DNA of 20,824 nt from NCBI GenBank assembly GCA_023128635.1, contig JAGMDP010000174.1, positions 1-20,824 on the forward strand. Direction: 5' to 3'. The notes beneath the pieces are model-generated. The model was not told the origin of the DNA, searched no databases, and saw nothing but the letters and a program-made list of their open reading frames with translations. Shown in pieces: positions 8,519 to 16,115 of this stretch. Each line of letters begins with the position of its first letter. Within the stretch, counting starts at the first letter, position 1. Made by a program: the position numbers and the translations under genes. This stretch comes from Candidatus Heimdallarchaeota archaeon (GTDB lineage Archaea > Asgardarchaeota > Heimdallarchaeia > JABLTI01).

Positions 8519-9190
8519 TCATTCTTGATATAAATTGATCCAACCAGATTTTCTTATATTGGGAGCAAAAACAATGCGGAGTTTTCTTTGTAAAACACCA
8601 TTCTGATCTTCTTCAGCTTTGAATTCTATAACACCGTCTACAAATGCTTTTATACCTTGGATTACTTTTTCGTCCATCATACCATCGTGAGCTAATATTA
8701 AACCGCTGTGCTTTCTTTGCTTAAGTCGAGCTACTTGTGCTTGAATGAAATCAAGTAAGGCTATGCCGCTATTATAAATTGATATTGTAGAAATTGTATT
8801 GAAGACTAATCGGAGTTTATCCTTGGTATCTATTAGTTTCTTTAAAATAACACTTATTCCAGTTAAATCTCTGATGTTATCCACAGTCAACATTTCTCTA
8901 TCAGTTTTTTCACCAGTTCTGTACGAGAAAGCATCGATGAATTGCAATTGTTTTGAATCAATATGTGGTAAGGCATCTGAACCCATTTCTCTCATCTTGC
9001 CTATGATGTCATTTGGAAAATCATCTGTGGTTATAAAAACGGCATTATTCTTTTCAGAGAATCCGTCAATCATATATTGCAAAGCGAACGCTTCTTTCCC
9101 TGCTCCAGGGGGACCTATGATTAGATAAATCTGAGCGTCTGTTTTTCCAACTAAACTTCTAAGATGAACAATATCACTGCGATAAGTCAA
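8519..9190 (-). CDS. KaiC/RAD55-like RecA-superfamily protein with degenerate ATPase motifs
   Basis: A 223-residue single-domain protein of the KaiC-like branch of RecA ATPases. The P-loop region is IYLIIGPPGAGKEAFALQYM (GPPGAGKE at 26-33), followed by the family-typical block AVFITTDDFPNDIIGKMREMG, the strand LQFIDAFSYR, and a late strand HSGLILAHDGM. Two positions are unusual. The P-loop lysine is followed by Glu where Ser or Thr normally binds magnesium, and the Walker B strand reads LRLVFNTIST with Asn131 where Asp is expected. The protein may bind nucleotide but hydrolyse it poorly, or act as a sensor or scaffold. The start is TTG, supported by AAGGAA (9197-9202) 6 bases upstream and by the short distance to the P-loop. 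It lies 28 bases after the nucleotidyltransferase gene and is probably in its operon. Confidence 0.82.
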   Translation of the reverse strand: MTYRSDIVHLRSLVGKTDAQIYLIIGPPGAGKEAFALQYMIDGFSEKNNAVFITTDDFPNDIIGKMREMGSDALPHIDSKQLQFIDAFSYRTGEKTDREMLTVDNIRDLTGISVILKKLIDTKDKLRLVFNTISTISIYNSGIALLDFIQAQVARLKQRKHSGLILAHDGMMDEKVIQGIKAFVDGVIEFKAEEDQNGVLQRKLRIVFAPNIRKSGWINLYQE

Positions 9191-9218
9191 GTCTTATTCC
9201 TTCTGTACTATTCTGAGA

Positions 9219-10001
9219 TTATTTCGTATTTTTTAACATATATTCGAGAATTGCCCACCCAAAGTCGTAGCATTTTTCTACGAAATCAGTAACATTATCG
9301 ATTTTTGCCCCTAAACGGAAATCACGAGCATCGATAACAACCTTTGGGGAAGCCTTCACTGGAGACTTTTCTTTGAAAAGCTCAGGAACACTATATCTAG
9401 TGAATCCTTTTTCACCAATGAAAACTAGTAATGCTTGAGCACAAGCAATTGCTGCTTCGCTTCCATAAAAAGCTAATTCATCAGTATTTGCAGCGGGAGT
9501 ATTCAAGAAACCATCACGCATGATGAAAACATTATCTAGGCACATTTGTGTTGCACCTAATTTGAGTTTTTTCGGGGTGACTTTTAATTTATCAAAAGGA
9601 TTGTCTTTTCCGATTTTAAGGACTCCTTGTTGACCAGTCCAAATATGCACCCAATTAACAATACTTGATGCATTGATATTTTGCTCGTTGAGATCTTCTT
9701 CAAAAAAGACCATCAAATCCAAAATTGATGAATATTGTGGGTCGTTTTCAAATTCTGATTTTACCATTCCTATTTTTTGCAGAATTTCTACTTGTTTATC
9801 ACGATCTTTTTTGATAACAATGTAGAAGTCACAATCTGAATCTCCTTTCACATAATTACCTTGACTAACACTACCAACTAATAGTAAGGCTGCAATTTCT
9901 GATCCAACTTCCTTCTTCAGTTTGGCTGCTAGTTTTATAGCTAAAACATCGTATTCGTCTGGCATTTTTCTTTTTGGTTTTGGCTTTGGTGGTGCGCTCA
10001 T
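9219..10001 (-). CDS. Pol-beta-type nucleotidyltransferase domain protein
   Basis: 260 residues. After a Lys/Pro-rich N-terminal tail (MSAPPKPKPKRK), a nucleotidyltransferase fold starts near residue 17. The active site is complete: G43-S44 in LLVGSVSQGN, D56 and D58 in GDSDCDFYIVI, and a probable third carboxylate D95 in SSILDLMVFF. The C-terminal half (about 150-260) is helical (YGSEAAIACAQALLVFIGEKG and a final CYDFGWAILEYML). It may be a HEPN-like or kanamycin-nucleotidyltransferase-like helical domain, which often accompanies this fold. The substrate is unknown; nucleotidylation of a protein, RNA or small molecule is possible. It is not recognisable as the archaeal CCA-adding enzyme or poly(A) polymerase. 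GGAG at 10010-10013 precedes the ATG. No partner toxin or antitoxin gene is evident next to it. Confidence 0.82.
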   Translation of the reverse strand: MSAPPKPKPKRKMPDEYDVLAIKLAAKLKKEVGSEIAALLLVGSVSQGNYVKGDSDCDFYIVIKKDRDKQVEILQKIGMVKSEFENDPQYSSILDLMVFFEEDLNEQNINASSIVNWVHIWTGQQGVLKIGKDNPFDKLKVTPKKLKLGATQMCLDNVFIMRDGFLNTPAANTDELAFYGSEAAIACAQALLVFIGEKGFTRYSVPELFKEKSPVKASPKVVIDARDFRLGAKIDNVTDFVEKCYDFGWAILEYMLKNTK

Positions 10002-10103
10002 TAATTAATCTCCAATTTTTCTTTACAATACTAATTCTTAGGTATTCTTTTATGACATTTATTTACTCTACATAAAAACTTTCTTTTCATCCCAAAGAAT
10101 AGC

Positions 10104-10940
10104 TTATTTATCTTTTTGTGTAAGGTCCTCAATTTCTAGTTTCTTCTCTTCTTCAGGAATGCGTTCATCCCATTCTTCTCTTTCGAGATTATCTTTAATG
10201 AAACAGATTTTCTGTCCTAGATTTAGCTGAACATCTATATCCCCGACATTGTACAATTTCAGTAAGATATTGTAAACCTCTTCTTCTCCTATGCTATATT
10301 CATCAGCGATCTCACTGAATTTCACTTCTGATACATTTTTCATTTCGAAATCTTCAATCAGTTCCTTAATCGATTCTTCAAGTAATTCAATTGGGAGGAA
10401 TTTGTGTAATGATTTAATATAATAGCCTTCTATCTTTCCTTCGTTAATTAATGTCATCAGAAGATCTCTTGTTATTGTTCGTTTCAATTCTAATTCATCT
10501 GCTATTTCATAGATATCTAAATCTAATCCTTGGATAATCTGTTGATAAAGTAAATCCAGGGCTATCTCTCGAGTAATTGCTTTCCCATCTTTTCGATAGA
10601 TTAAGTTCACACGATTTTGGGCGATTAATTTCACAGTTTCTACGGGCCATTTATTTTCTAGAGCTACCGTTTCAAGATCACAAATTCCTTTAGCTTTAAT
10701 TAAACGAACAATGTCTTTTACTTCAGTAGCAGTGAGAGAGATATAAACTCCTTCCGGAGTTATAACAGAACCTGAAACCTCTTCTTTGTCAATGAATTTA
10801 CTTATCTGAAAAGAAAGATACCTACGAGCACTTTCTCCAAAAGGATCGCCTAAATCTAAGTATTCGACATCCTTGATAACTTTTAGAATCTCCTTTTTAG
10901 GGATAGATTTCTTCTTTTTCTTATCTTTCTTTGATGACAT
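10104..10940 (-). CDS. Tandem winged-helix protein (UFL1/DDRGK1-like architecture suspected)
   Basis: 278 residues with a lysine-rich N-terminus (MSSKKDKKKKKSIPKKEI) and an acidic C-terminal tail. Between them I see three successive winged-helix-like units: about 70-122 (TATEVKDIVRLIKAKG, ending in RKDGKAIT), about 125-182 (DIYEIADELELKRTITRDLL, then LINEGKIEGYYI and KFLP) and about 187-248 (VKFSEIADEYSIGEEEVYNI). Each has a helix-turn-helix followed by a strand pair. No catalytic motif is visible. It could be a DNA- or RNA-binding regulator. The unit order and the G+I-x-G wing followed by F-x-P also resemble the winged-helix array of eukaryotic UFL1 and the DDRGK1 C-terminus; this comparison is from memory and untested. 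GGAG at 10950-10953 supports the ATG. A strong TATA box lies about 70 bases upstream. Confidence 0.72.
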   Translation of the reverse strand: MSSKKDKKKKKSIPKKEILKVIKDVEYLDLGDPFGESARRYLSFQISKFIDKEEVSGSVITPEGVYISLTATEVKDIVRLIKAKGICDLETVALENKWPVETVKLIAQNRVNLIYRKDGKAITREIALDLLYQQIIQGLDLDIYEIADELELKRTITRDLLMTLINEGKIEGYYIKSLHKFLPIELLEESIKELIEDFEMKNVSEVKFSEIADEYSIGEEEVYNILLKLYNVGDIDVQLNLGQKICFIKDNLEREEWDERIPEEEKKLEIEDLTQKDK

Positions 10941-11006
10941 AAAAGAAAACTCCAGCTAATTCAGTGACAAATCAGTGATAGGCAGTTAATCTATCAAACA
11001 AACAGC

Positions 11007-11016
11007 TATTTATAAA
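11007..11016 (-). promoter_or_regulatory. TATA box for the tandem winged-helix gene
   Basis: The minus strand reads TTTATAAATA, a near-perfect archaeal TATA element, centred about 70 bases before the ATG at 10940. The predicted transcript would start near 10985 and carry a leader of about 45 bases that includes the GGAG ribosome binding site. It may serve the whole minus-strand block down to 8519. Confidence 0.6.
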
Positions 11017-11104
11017 TTCATCTGGTAGGATTGGATATAGAAATTTCAATTATACTTGGGAACGCAAGATTTTTAAAATCAATGCTAACCATCAATTGAA
11101 TGCT

Positions 11105-11119
11105 GAAAAGCAATATAAG
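11105..11119 (+). promoter_or_regulatory. BRE/TATA promoter element for rpl12
   Basis: GAAAAG followed by ATATAAG looks like a purine-rich BRE next to a TATA box. It is centred about 50 bases before the rpl12 ATG, predicting a leader of roughly 25 bases that contains GGAG at 11152-11155. A second candidate, TTTTAAAA at 11071-11078, lies further upstream, so one highly expressed gene may have two promoters. The gap 10941-11166 is thus a divergent promoter region. Confidence 0.45.
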
Positions 11120-11166
11120 AATAACAAAATAAAATTGTTAGTAAAATATTTGGAGAAAAACAAAAA

Positions 11167-11475
11167 ATGGAATACCTTCACGCTTCATTAATACTTCATT
11201 CCGCTGGTAAAAAGATCACTGAAAAAGCAGTTACCGATGTTTTAACTGCTGCAGGAGTAACTCCTGATAAAAACAGAATCAAAGGACTAGTTGCTTCATT
11301 AGCTGATGTTAACATTGGAGATGCTTTGAAATCTGCTGCTGTTATGCCAGCTGCTGTTAGTGCTGCTGCCCCCGCTGCTGCACCTGCTGCCGCTACTCCA
11401 GCTGCTGCCCCTGCTCCTGAACCAGAAGAGGAAGAAGAAGAAGAAGAATCCGGATTAAGCTCACTCTTTGGTTGA
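11167..11475 (+). CDS. rpl12: Ribosomal protein P1 (archaeal L12), acidic stalk protein
   Basis: 102 residues with the complete archaeal P1 layout. The N-terminal helical dimerisation domain (1-60) starts [20 protein letters not shown] and binds the L10/P0 stalk base. An Ala/Pro-rich hinge follows (about 60-85), then a run of acidic residues and the conserved C-terminal hydrophobic tip SGLSSLFG that recruits translational GTPases. It is clearly archaeal/eukaryotic P1, not bacterial L7/L12. GGAG 11 bases before the ATG is the ribosome binding site. The hinge and acidic tail use repetitive Ala and GAA codons (11425-11448 is nearly pure GAA). In many archaea this gene is last in an L11-L1-L10-L12 operon. 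Here none of the others is adjacent: the upstream neighbour is divergent and the downstream neighbour convergent, so it is a single-gene transcript. Confidence 0.97.
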   Translation: MEYLHASLILHSAGKKITEKAVTDVLTAAGVTPDKNRIKGLVASLADVNIGDALKSAAVMPAAVSAAAPAAAPAAATPAAAPAPEPEEEEEEEESGLSSLFG

Positions 11476-11488
11476 GCTAACTTTATTC

Positions 11489-11545
11489 TGTCATGGTTCT
11501 CTCAGAACATGACAAATTTCTTTTTATTTTTTTAATTTCTTTTTA
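11489..11545 (+). terminator. Hairpin plus T-tract terminator of rpl12
   Basis: TGTCATG (11489-11495) pairs with CATGACA (11508-11514). After a one-base bulge TTCT pairs with AGAA, closing a CTC loop, which gives an 11-bp stem. From about 11517 several T runs follow (CTTTTT, ATTTTTTT, CTTTTT), overlapping the end of the convergent GT22 gene. Archaeal termination mainly needs the T-tract; a stem this good is less usual and may also protect the 3' end of an abundant message. Confidence 0.7.
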
Positions 11546-13075
11546 TGATATTGGTTTTTTGAAAACTAACACTGTACTATCAAATCTCTCATGAGTTCCC
11601 AAAAAGGTCATATTCAAACTGACTCCTCTTACATTAAAGATAGTCGTAAGGTATGTTTCACGTTTTAAGTAGTCTTTCTCATGAATAACAATGTAGAGAG
11701 TAGATGATTTATATTGTGTACAATAATAATCTATATTTGAAATAGAACCTGTTAAATAGGTTACACTTATTTGTAAGTAACTCAGCCCAGGAGCTCCAAA
11801 TTCAGGGCCTTCAAGAGTAGCCACTACGTCTACATCAGGTAAATTGCCAATATATTGAAAAGCAAGACAGTGTTGATTATTAGGTCGAAATGATTTTAAT
11901 GAAAAACTCATTGCACCGGCATAAACAACTGTTAGAATAATAAAAAATGTGTAGATTCCTTTTCTTAAATTTGCTTTACGAATAAATCGTGGGTATTTAG
12001 TAAATCCTTTTGCCGCTAACAGGACTAGTAATGATGTTATGGGTAATATAAATCGATATTCTTTGTGCTGAATTATTGTGAAAATAAGAAGATAAAATAC
12101 AATAATGGAACCAAGATAGAGAGTCTTCTTGTCCTTTTGTAAAGCTATTATTATGAAGAGGAGAAAAATAATGAAATATTCTAAATATTGATCCACAAGC
12201 AAAGCTGCATACGTTCCGAAGGGATCTACTCCATGAGATGCTGCACCACCTGAGAAAATATTATAGTCAAGAAAAGTAATGGCTGAATGCAAAAATGAAC
12301 CCCAAGTAGCTAAATCAATCAAACCTTGAACAATAACTAAGAGAATTATTGCTCCTGTAAAGAAAGCGAGTTCCTTCCATTTCTTATGCACAATTATCCA
12401 AATGAACAAAGGTAAACCAATTGCTGCAACTGGAAACTTGAACATGAAAGCCAAACCAACTGAAATTCCAGCAAAAAAGCTTTGGAATGTTTTTTTCGTG
12501 AAAAACTTTTTCTCAATTTTTTTCGTATTCTCATTTTCTTTTTGAATGATACAATATACTAGATATGCTGCTAAAAAGAAGAAATTCATAGCAATACTAT
12601 CTGTCATAGTTCTGGTTGACCAAAAAACAAAATCAAACCAAATTGCAACAAAACCAGATGCAATAATACCAACAAATTTACTGAATAATTTCTTTCCAAA
12701 GAAATAAGCAACGACTACTGTTATCATTGACATTAAACCAGAAAACAATCTAACACCAATCAAAATTGTTTCAATATTCGATGCTCCAAAAAAGATCATA
12801 GTTTTGAATATCCCAACTACAATATACGGATACAACCAAGAACGAGCTCCATCAATAAACTCCCAAGGAAGCTTCCCAAAACCAAAAACCTCATTGTATG
12901 CTACTTCAATTGACTGATATTGTTCATCAGGATGAATATACCCTTTGCTGAAAATAGCAGCTAAAATTCTGATTACTAAAGCAGCAAACCAGATGAGTAT
13001 AATGATCCAATTTCGTCTAAGAAACTCTTTGAGTTTTTCAGATCGCTTCAACCCAATAAATAACTCATCTGACAA
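11543..13075 (-). CDS. GT22-family mannosyltransferase (ALG9/ALG12/PIGB-like membrane glycosyltransferase)
   Basis: 510 residues with about ten membrane spans. The first outside loop carries YIHPDEQYQSIE (HPDE at 48-51) and GARSWLYPYI (77-83), both hallmarks of family GT22, which uses dolichyl-phosphate mannose on the outer face of the membrane. Other family motifs are STRTMTDSIAMNF (153-165), IDLATWGSFLHSAITFLDYN with a following HGVDPFGTY (253-289), and HKEYRF (337-342). The acidic HPDE motif is presumed catalytic. The known family builds N-glycan and GPI mannose chains in the eukaryotic ER; here an archaeal lipid-linked oligosaccharide or glycolipid is the likely acceptor, by inference. 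The C-terminal 125 residues form a soluble outside domain. The start is TTG at 13075, supported by AAGGT 8 bases upstream; translation reads MSDELFIGLK. No other glycosylation gene is adjacent. Confidence 0.88.
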   Translation of the reverse strand: MSDELFIGLKRSEKLKEFLRRNWIIILIWFAALVIRILAAIFSKGYIHPDEQYQSIEVAYNEVFGFGKLPWEFIDGARSWLYPYIVVGIFKTMIFFGASNIETILIGVRLFSGLMSMITVVVAYFFGKKLFSKFVGIIASGFVAIWFDFVFWSTRTMTDSIAMNFFFLAAYLVYCIIQKENENTKKIEKKFFTKKTFQSFFAGISVGLAFMFKFPVAAIGLPLFIWIIVHKKWKELAFFTGAIILLVIVQGLIDLATWGSFLHSAITFLDYNIFSGGAASHGVDPFGTYAALLVDQYLEYFIIFLLFIIIALQKDKKTLYLGSIIVFYLLIFTIIQHKEYRFILPITSLLVLLAAKGFTKYPRFIRKANLRKGIYTFFIILTVVYAGAMSFSLKSFRPNNQHCLAFQYIGNLPDVDVVATLEGPEFGAPGLSYLQISVTYLTGSISNIDYYCTQYKSSTLYIVIHEKDYLKRETYLTTIFNVRGVSLNMTFLGTHERFDSTVLVFKKPIS

Positions 13076-13266
13076 AGTGAATTACCTTGAATATTTAGTA
13101 ATACTAGATGCTCATTGTTTTTTGAGATTTTTGCTTTTATGTCAGTATGATATATGTTATAGATAGTAATGATTAAAAGGTTGATTCTAATTTAGTTAAA
13201 ACTTATTTAGATTAACTGTCAAAAATAGAAAATTGGAATTACAAAATAATTGAGGAACGCTTCCAA

Positions 13267-14436
13267 ATGAAAGAAAATAATGAATTGCTATCAGCATGTG
13301 CGATAAGAGTTCCAAAAAGTGGAACTTTGAAAATGGCTACATTAGCTAAGGAATTAGAAGCGCAAGGGGAAAAAATCATCCATTTAGGAATAGGGCAACC
13401 TAATTTTAACACTCCTAAAGAAATCATAGAAGCAGCACATAAAGCAATGCTAGATGGAAAAACAGGCTATACATCATCAAAAGGTATTTTGCCTTTACGA
13501 AAGAAAATAGCCGAAATCCACACAAAAGAAACCGGAGTAGAAGTAAATCCCAATGAAAATATTATAGTAACACCGGGAGCAAAAGCTTCACTTTTTGCGG
13601 GATTGGTTTCATTGCTGAATCCAGAAGATAATATGATTGTTATTTCTCCATATTGGCCAAGCTATGAAGGGATAACAGATTTCATTGGTGCTACTACAAA
13701 ATCAGTACCTGCTCATTACGGTGATTTTGGTTTCCCATCTGAACAAATAAAGGAAGCCATAGATAAAAAATCTAAAGTTTTACTGATTAATTCACCCAGT
13801 AATCCGACAGGTGCAATATATAATTTAGATTCACTGAAATTCATCAGTGATATATCTCAAGATAACAATATACACATAATAACAGATGAAATTTACAAGA
13901 CAATCGTGTTTTCCGGGGAATTCCATCAATATTTATCAGTTTCACAATCACTCGAGAAAACTCTTGTGATAGATGGATTAAGTAAATCACATGCTATGAC
14001 TGGGTGGCGAATTGGGTATAGTATAGGCAGTAAAGAGTTAATTTCTGCAATGAATAGGATTCAACAAAATGTCAGTACTTGTGTAAATACTCCCACACAA
14101 TATGCTGCAATTAAAGCATTGGACTTAGAGGAACCAACAAAGAAAATGGTTGCAGAATATAAAGAACGAAGAGACAAAGCTCTTGAATTGATTGATCACT
14201 GTGAATACCTTTCCTGTAATAAACCAGAGGGAGCATTTTATCTATTCATAAAATATGAAGGTTCAATTGATTCCGAAGAATTGGCTGTTAGAATCTTGCG
14301 AGATAAAGGTGTTTGTGTGACTGCTGGAGCTGTTTTTGGTGTTTCTGAGAACTACTTGAGGATTTCACTTGCAAGCGATTTAGCAAGTATCTTAGAAGGT
14401 ATAAAAAGAATCAATGATTTCTTAACCAATCACTAA
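13267..14436 (+). CDS. Class I PLP aminotransferase, aspartate aminotransferase-like
   Basis: 389 residues, the usual length for fold-type I aminotransferases of the archaeal/thermophile aspartate aminotransferase group. Visible hallmarks are HLGIGQPNFNTP near residues 39-50, YTSSKGILPLR (substrate-side loop), NSPSNPTG (175-182, with the PLP-contacting Asn), ITDEIY with D207 binding the pyridine nitrogen, the PLP lysine K240 in GLSKSHAMTGWR, and a late LRISLA with the Arg that binds the substrate carboxylate. It transfers the amino group between an amino acid (probably aspartate, possibly an aromatic or branched one) and 2-oxoglutarate in the cytoplasm. Exact specificity cannot be read from sequence. 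GAGGA at 13252-13256 precedes the ATG by 10 bases. The gene stands alone: it diverges from GT22 and converges with the next gene. Confidence 0.92.
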   Translation: MKENNELLSACAIRVPKSGTLKMATLAKELEAQGEKIIHLGIGQPNFNTPKEIIEAAHKAMLDGKTGYTSSKGILPLRKKIAEIHTKETGVEVNPNENIIVTPGAKASLFAGLVSLLNPEDNMIVISPYWPSYEGITDFIGATTKSVPAHYGDFGFPSEQIKEAIDKKSKVLLINSPSNPTGAIYNLDSLKFISDISQDNNIHIITDEIYKTIVFSGEFHQYLSVSQSLEKTLVIDGLSKSHAMTGWRIGYSIGSKELISAMNRIQQNVSTCVNTPTQYAAIKALDLEEPTKKMVAEYKERRDKALELIDHCEYLSCNKPEGAFYLFIKYEGSIDSEELAVRILRDKGVCVTAGAVFGVSENYLRISLASDLASILEGIKRINDFLTNH

Positions 14437-14445
14437 GAGAAAACT

Positions 14446-14472
14446 GGGATAGTTCTATCGGATATCCCTTTT
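14446..14472 (+). terminator. Possible terminator between convergent genes
   Basis: GGGATA (14446-14451) and TATCCC (14463-14468) form a 6-bp stem with an 11-base loop, followed by TTTT. It sits just after the aminotransferase stop and overlaps the last codons of the convergent gene. The stem is short, so this is a weak call. Confidence 0.35.
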
Positions 14473-16101
14473 GATAATTTTTTCTTCAATTTCAATACTG
14501 ACAGATTTTTGAACTACGGAATCAATTCTCTTCTTTCCAGATGTTTGTAGAGACACTTTCATTCTTTTAAAATGATTTAATACAAGCTCTCGAGCATCTT
14601 CTCGAGAGATTTTCACACCATTAATATTAAGAAGACCATAAAGCATCGTTTCCCCGACAGACACTTCATTATTCACGACATTCAAACATCTTTGATACAT
14701 TGAAAGTATCTGTGCATCAAGAATTTTTCTTGCATTAGCTCTATCTTGTGAACGAATACCTCTTTTTAAAGCAGCATCTAACATATCAATAATGTCTTTC
14801 TCTGGTATCCTAAGATCTAGTTCAGTAGGTGCATCAGGAACTTCTAACTCATGGGGGTCCGCTTTCATTTTTCCACTAATATAGTTTAGAACAAATTGAA
14901 TTAGATAGTCTAAGATGACTGATTCTTGCATTTCCATATCAGTTGGTTTACTACCTTTAATCTTAAATCGCCCAAGAGCTCTTTGTAGTCTTAATTTGTC
15001 ACTTTTAAAATAAGTCGTAACATATTCGAAGTGTCTTGGGATTTTGCTCAGAAATTCTTGAGTTAAATTACTATAATCAATCAACATCGCTAATATTTCT
15101 CGTCCAACATTTAGCGGTTGATTGTTCAATCGAGCTTCTTTCCAAGCATCAAAAATAAGTTGTTCACCAAGTTTCTTTTTAGCTAATTTATCTTTATAAT
15201 TTAATGTTAGAAGACCATATTCGAGTTTAGCTTGTGGTGTCGCGTTAGACAAACCTAACGCAGATTCTAGTTGAAATCTCATAATAAGTTTACTGATATC
15301 TTGTTCAGCTTTGAATTCAGCAATTTTTTTTCCATATTTTTGTATTAGTAACCAGAGAATTATATCAGAAATTCCTTTAGAGGTCATTTCACTTAATTCT
15401 TGGCTCAAATCCTCATACAAAATTTCAGCTTCAATTAATGATCGAATAATCCAAGTAGATTCTTCTGCATTAGATAGTATATCACCCAAAACCTCAATTT
15501 GTTTTACAAGCTCCACTTTTGCATCATTCATCTCTTTTATGATATTACTGGAAACGGGTTCTCCAATTATGCTGGCATAAATACGTAATGCTGCTTCTAG
15601 TTCATTTGACGCTTCATGTTCTTCACACCACTTTTCAAGAACTGGTATGATCATATTTGCAGCAACGAATTGCCGTTCCATCATAATTTGCGTTGCAAGT
15701 GTTATCAAGTCAGAGCCTTTGAGTCTGCCCAAACGAGATAAGTAGGATTGAAGATTCTTGATATCTTCTAGGAGATTATTCATCATAGTACCTCTAAGAA
15801 ACGCAATCCATTTCCCTTCATTTATTGAGAAATTGTAGAGATCGGTTTCCACTTGAGGAACACTTTTTCCGGCTTTTTCTAACCTTGTTATTTCATTGTT
15901 AAGGTCATCAAGAATAAGAATTGGTTCAATTCCTAGATCATTGTTAAGCAAATAAACAATACCAGCGAATTCCTGTGAACAATCATATTTTGCAGCAGTC
16001 TCAACTACCTTTTCTAAAGATAATTTATCAACACGTGTAAGTAAATCTGCGAAGTTTTCTCCCAATGAGACACCAGTGCTATCTTGCTCAGAGAACGTCA
16101 T
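14455..16101 (-). CDS. Large helical protein of unknown function, 548 residues
   Basis: I do not recognise a family. The predicted protein is soluble and nearly all alpha-helical. Much of it reads as successive helix pairs that could form a repeat solenoid (for example TLATQIMMERQFVAANMIIP, then EASNELEAALRIYASIIG, LVKQIEVLGDILSNAEES, IIDMLDAALKRGIRSQDRAN). There is no signal peptide, membrane span, P-loop or zinc motif. The C-terminus (SGKKRIDSVVQKSVSIEIEE to the end) is basic and strand-prone. The open frame extends to an ATG at 16134, but GAGGT at 16111-16115 sits 9 bases before the ATG at 16101, so I take the latter (MTFSEQDSTG). Coding is supported by the unbroken length and ordinary codon use. 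It converges with the aminotransferase, 18 bases apart. A scaffold or regulatory role is possible, but nothing shows it. Confidence 0.78.
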   Translation of the reverse strand: MTFSEQDSTGVSLGENFADLLTRVDKLSLEKVVETAAKYDCSQEFAGIVYLLNNDLGIEPILILDDLNNEITRLEKAGKSVPQVETDLYNFSINEGKWIAFLRGTMMNNLLEDIKNLQSYLSRLGRLKGSDLITLATQIMMERQFVAANMIIPVLEKWCEEHEASNELEAALRIYASIIGEPVSSNIIKEMNDAKVELVKQIEVLGDILSNAEESTWIIRSLIEAEILYEDLSQELSEMTSKGISDIILWLLIQKYGKKIAEFKAEQDISKLIMRFQLESALGLSNATPQAKLEYGLLTLNYKDKLAKKKLGEQLIFDAWKEARLNNQPLNVGREILAMLIDYSNLTQEFLSKIPRHFEYVTTYFKSDKLRLQRALGRFKIKGSKPTDMEMQESVILDYLIQFVLNYISGKMKADPHELEVPDAPTELDLRIPEKDIIDMLDAALKRGIRSQDRANARKILDAQILSMYQRCLNVVNNEVSVGETMLYGLLNINGVKISREDARELVLNHFKRMKVSLQTSGKKRIDSVVQKSVSIEIEEKIIKRDIR

Positions 16102-16110
16102 TTTGATATT

Positions 16111-16115
16111 ACCTC
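16111..16115 (-). promoter_or_regulatory. Ribosome binding site deciding the start of the large helical protein
   Basis: On the minus strand AGAGGTAAT places GAGGT 9 bases before the ATG at 16101. The in-frame ATG at 16134 has no such motif, so translation most likely begins at 16101. Confidence 0.55.

Noticed and set aside
8799..9128. 109-codon plus-strand frame within the KaiC-like gene
   Set aside because: It is the complement of the conserved KaiC-like coding sequence and its product resembles no protein.
11340..11448. Repetitive GCTGCTGCC/GAAGAA stretch as a tandem-repeat element
   Set aside because: It encodes the Ala/Pro hinge and acidic tail normal for ribosomal P1, so the repeats follow from the protein sequence.
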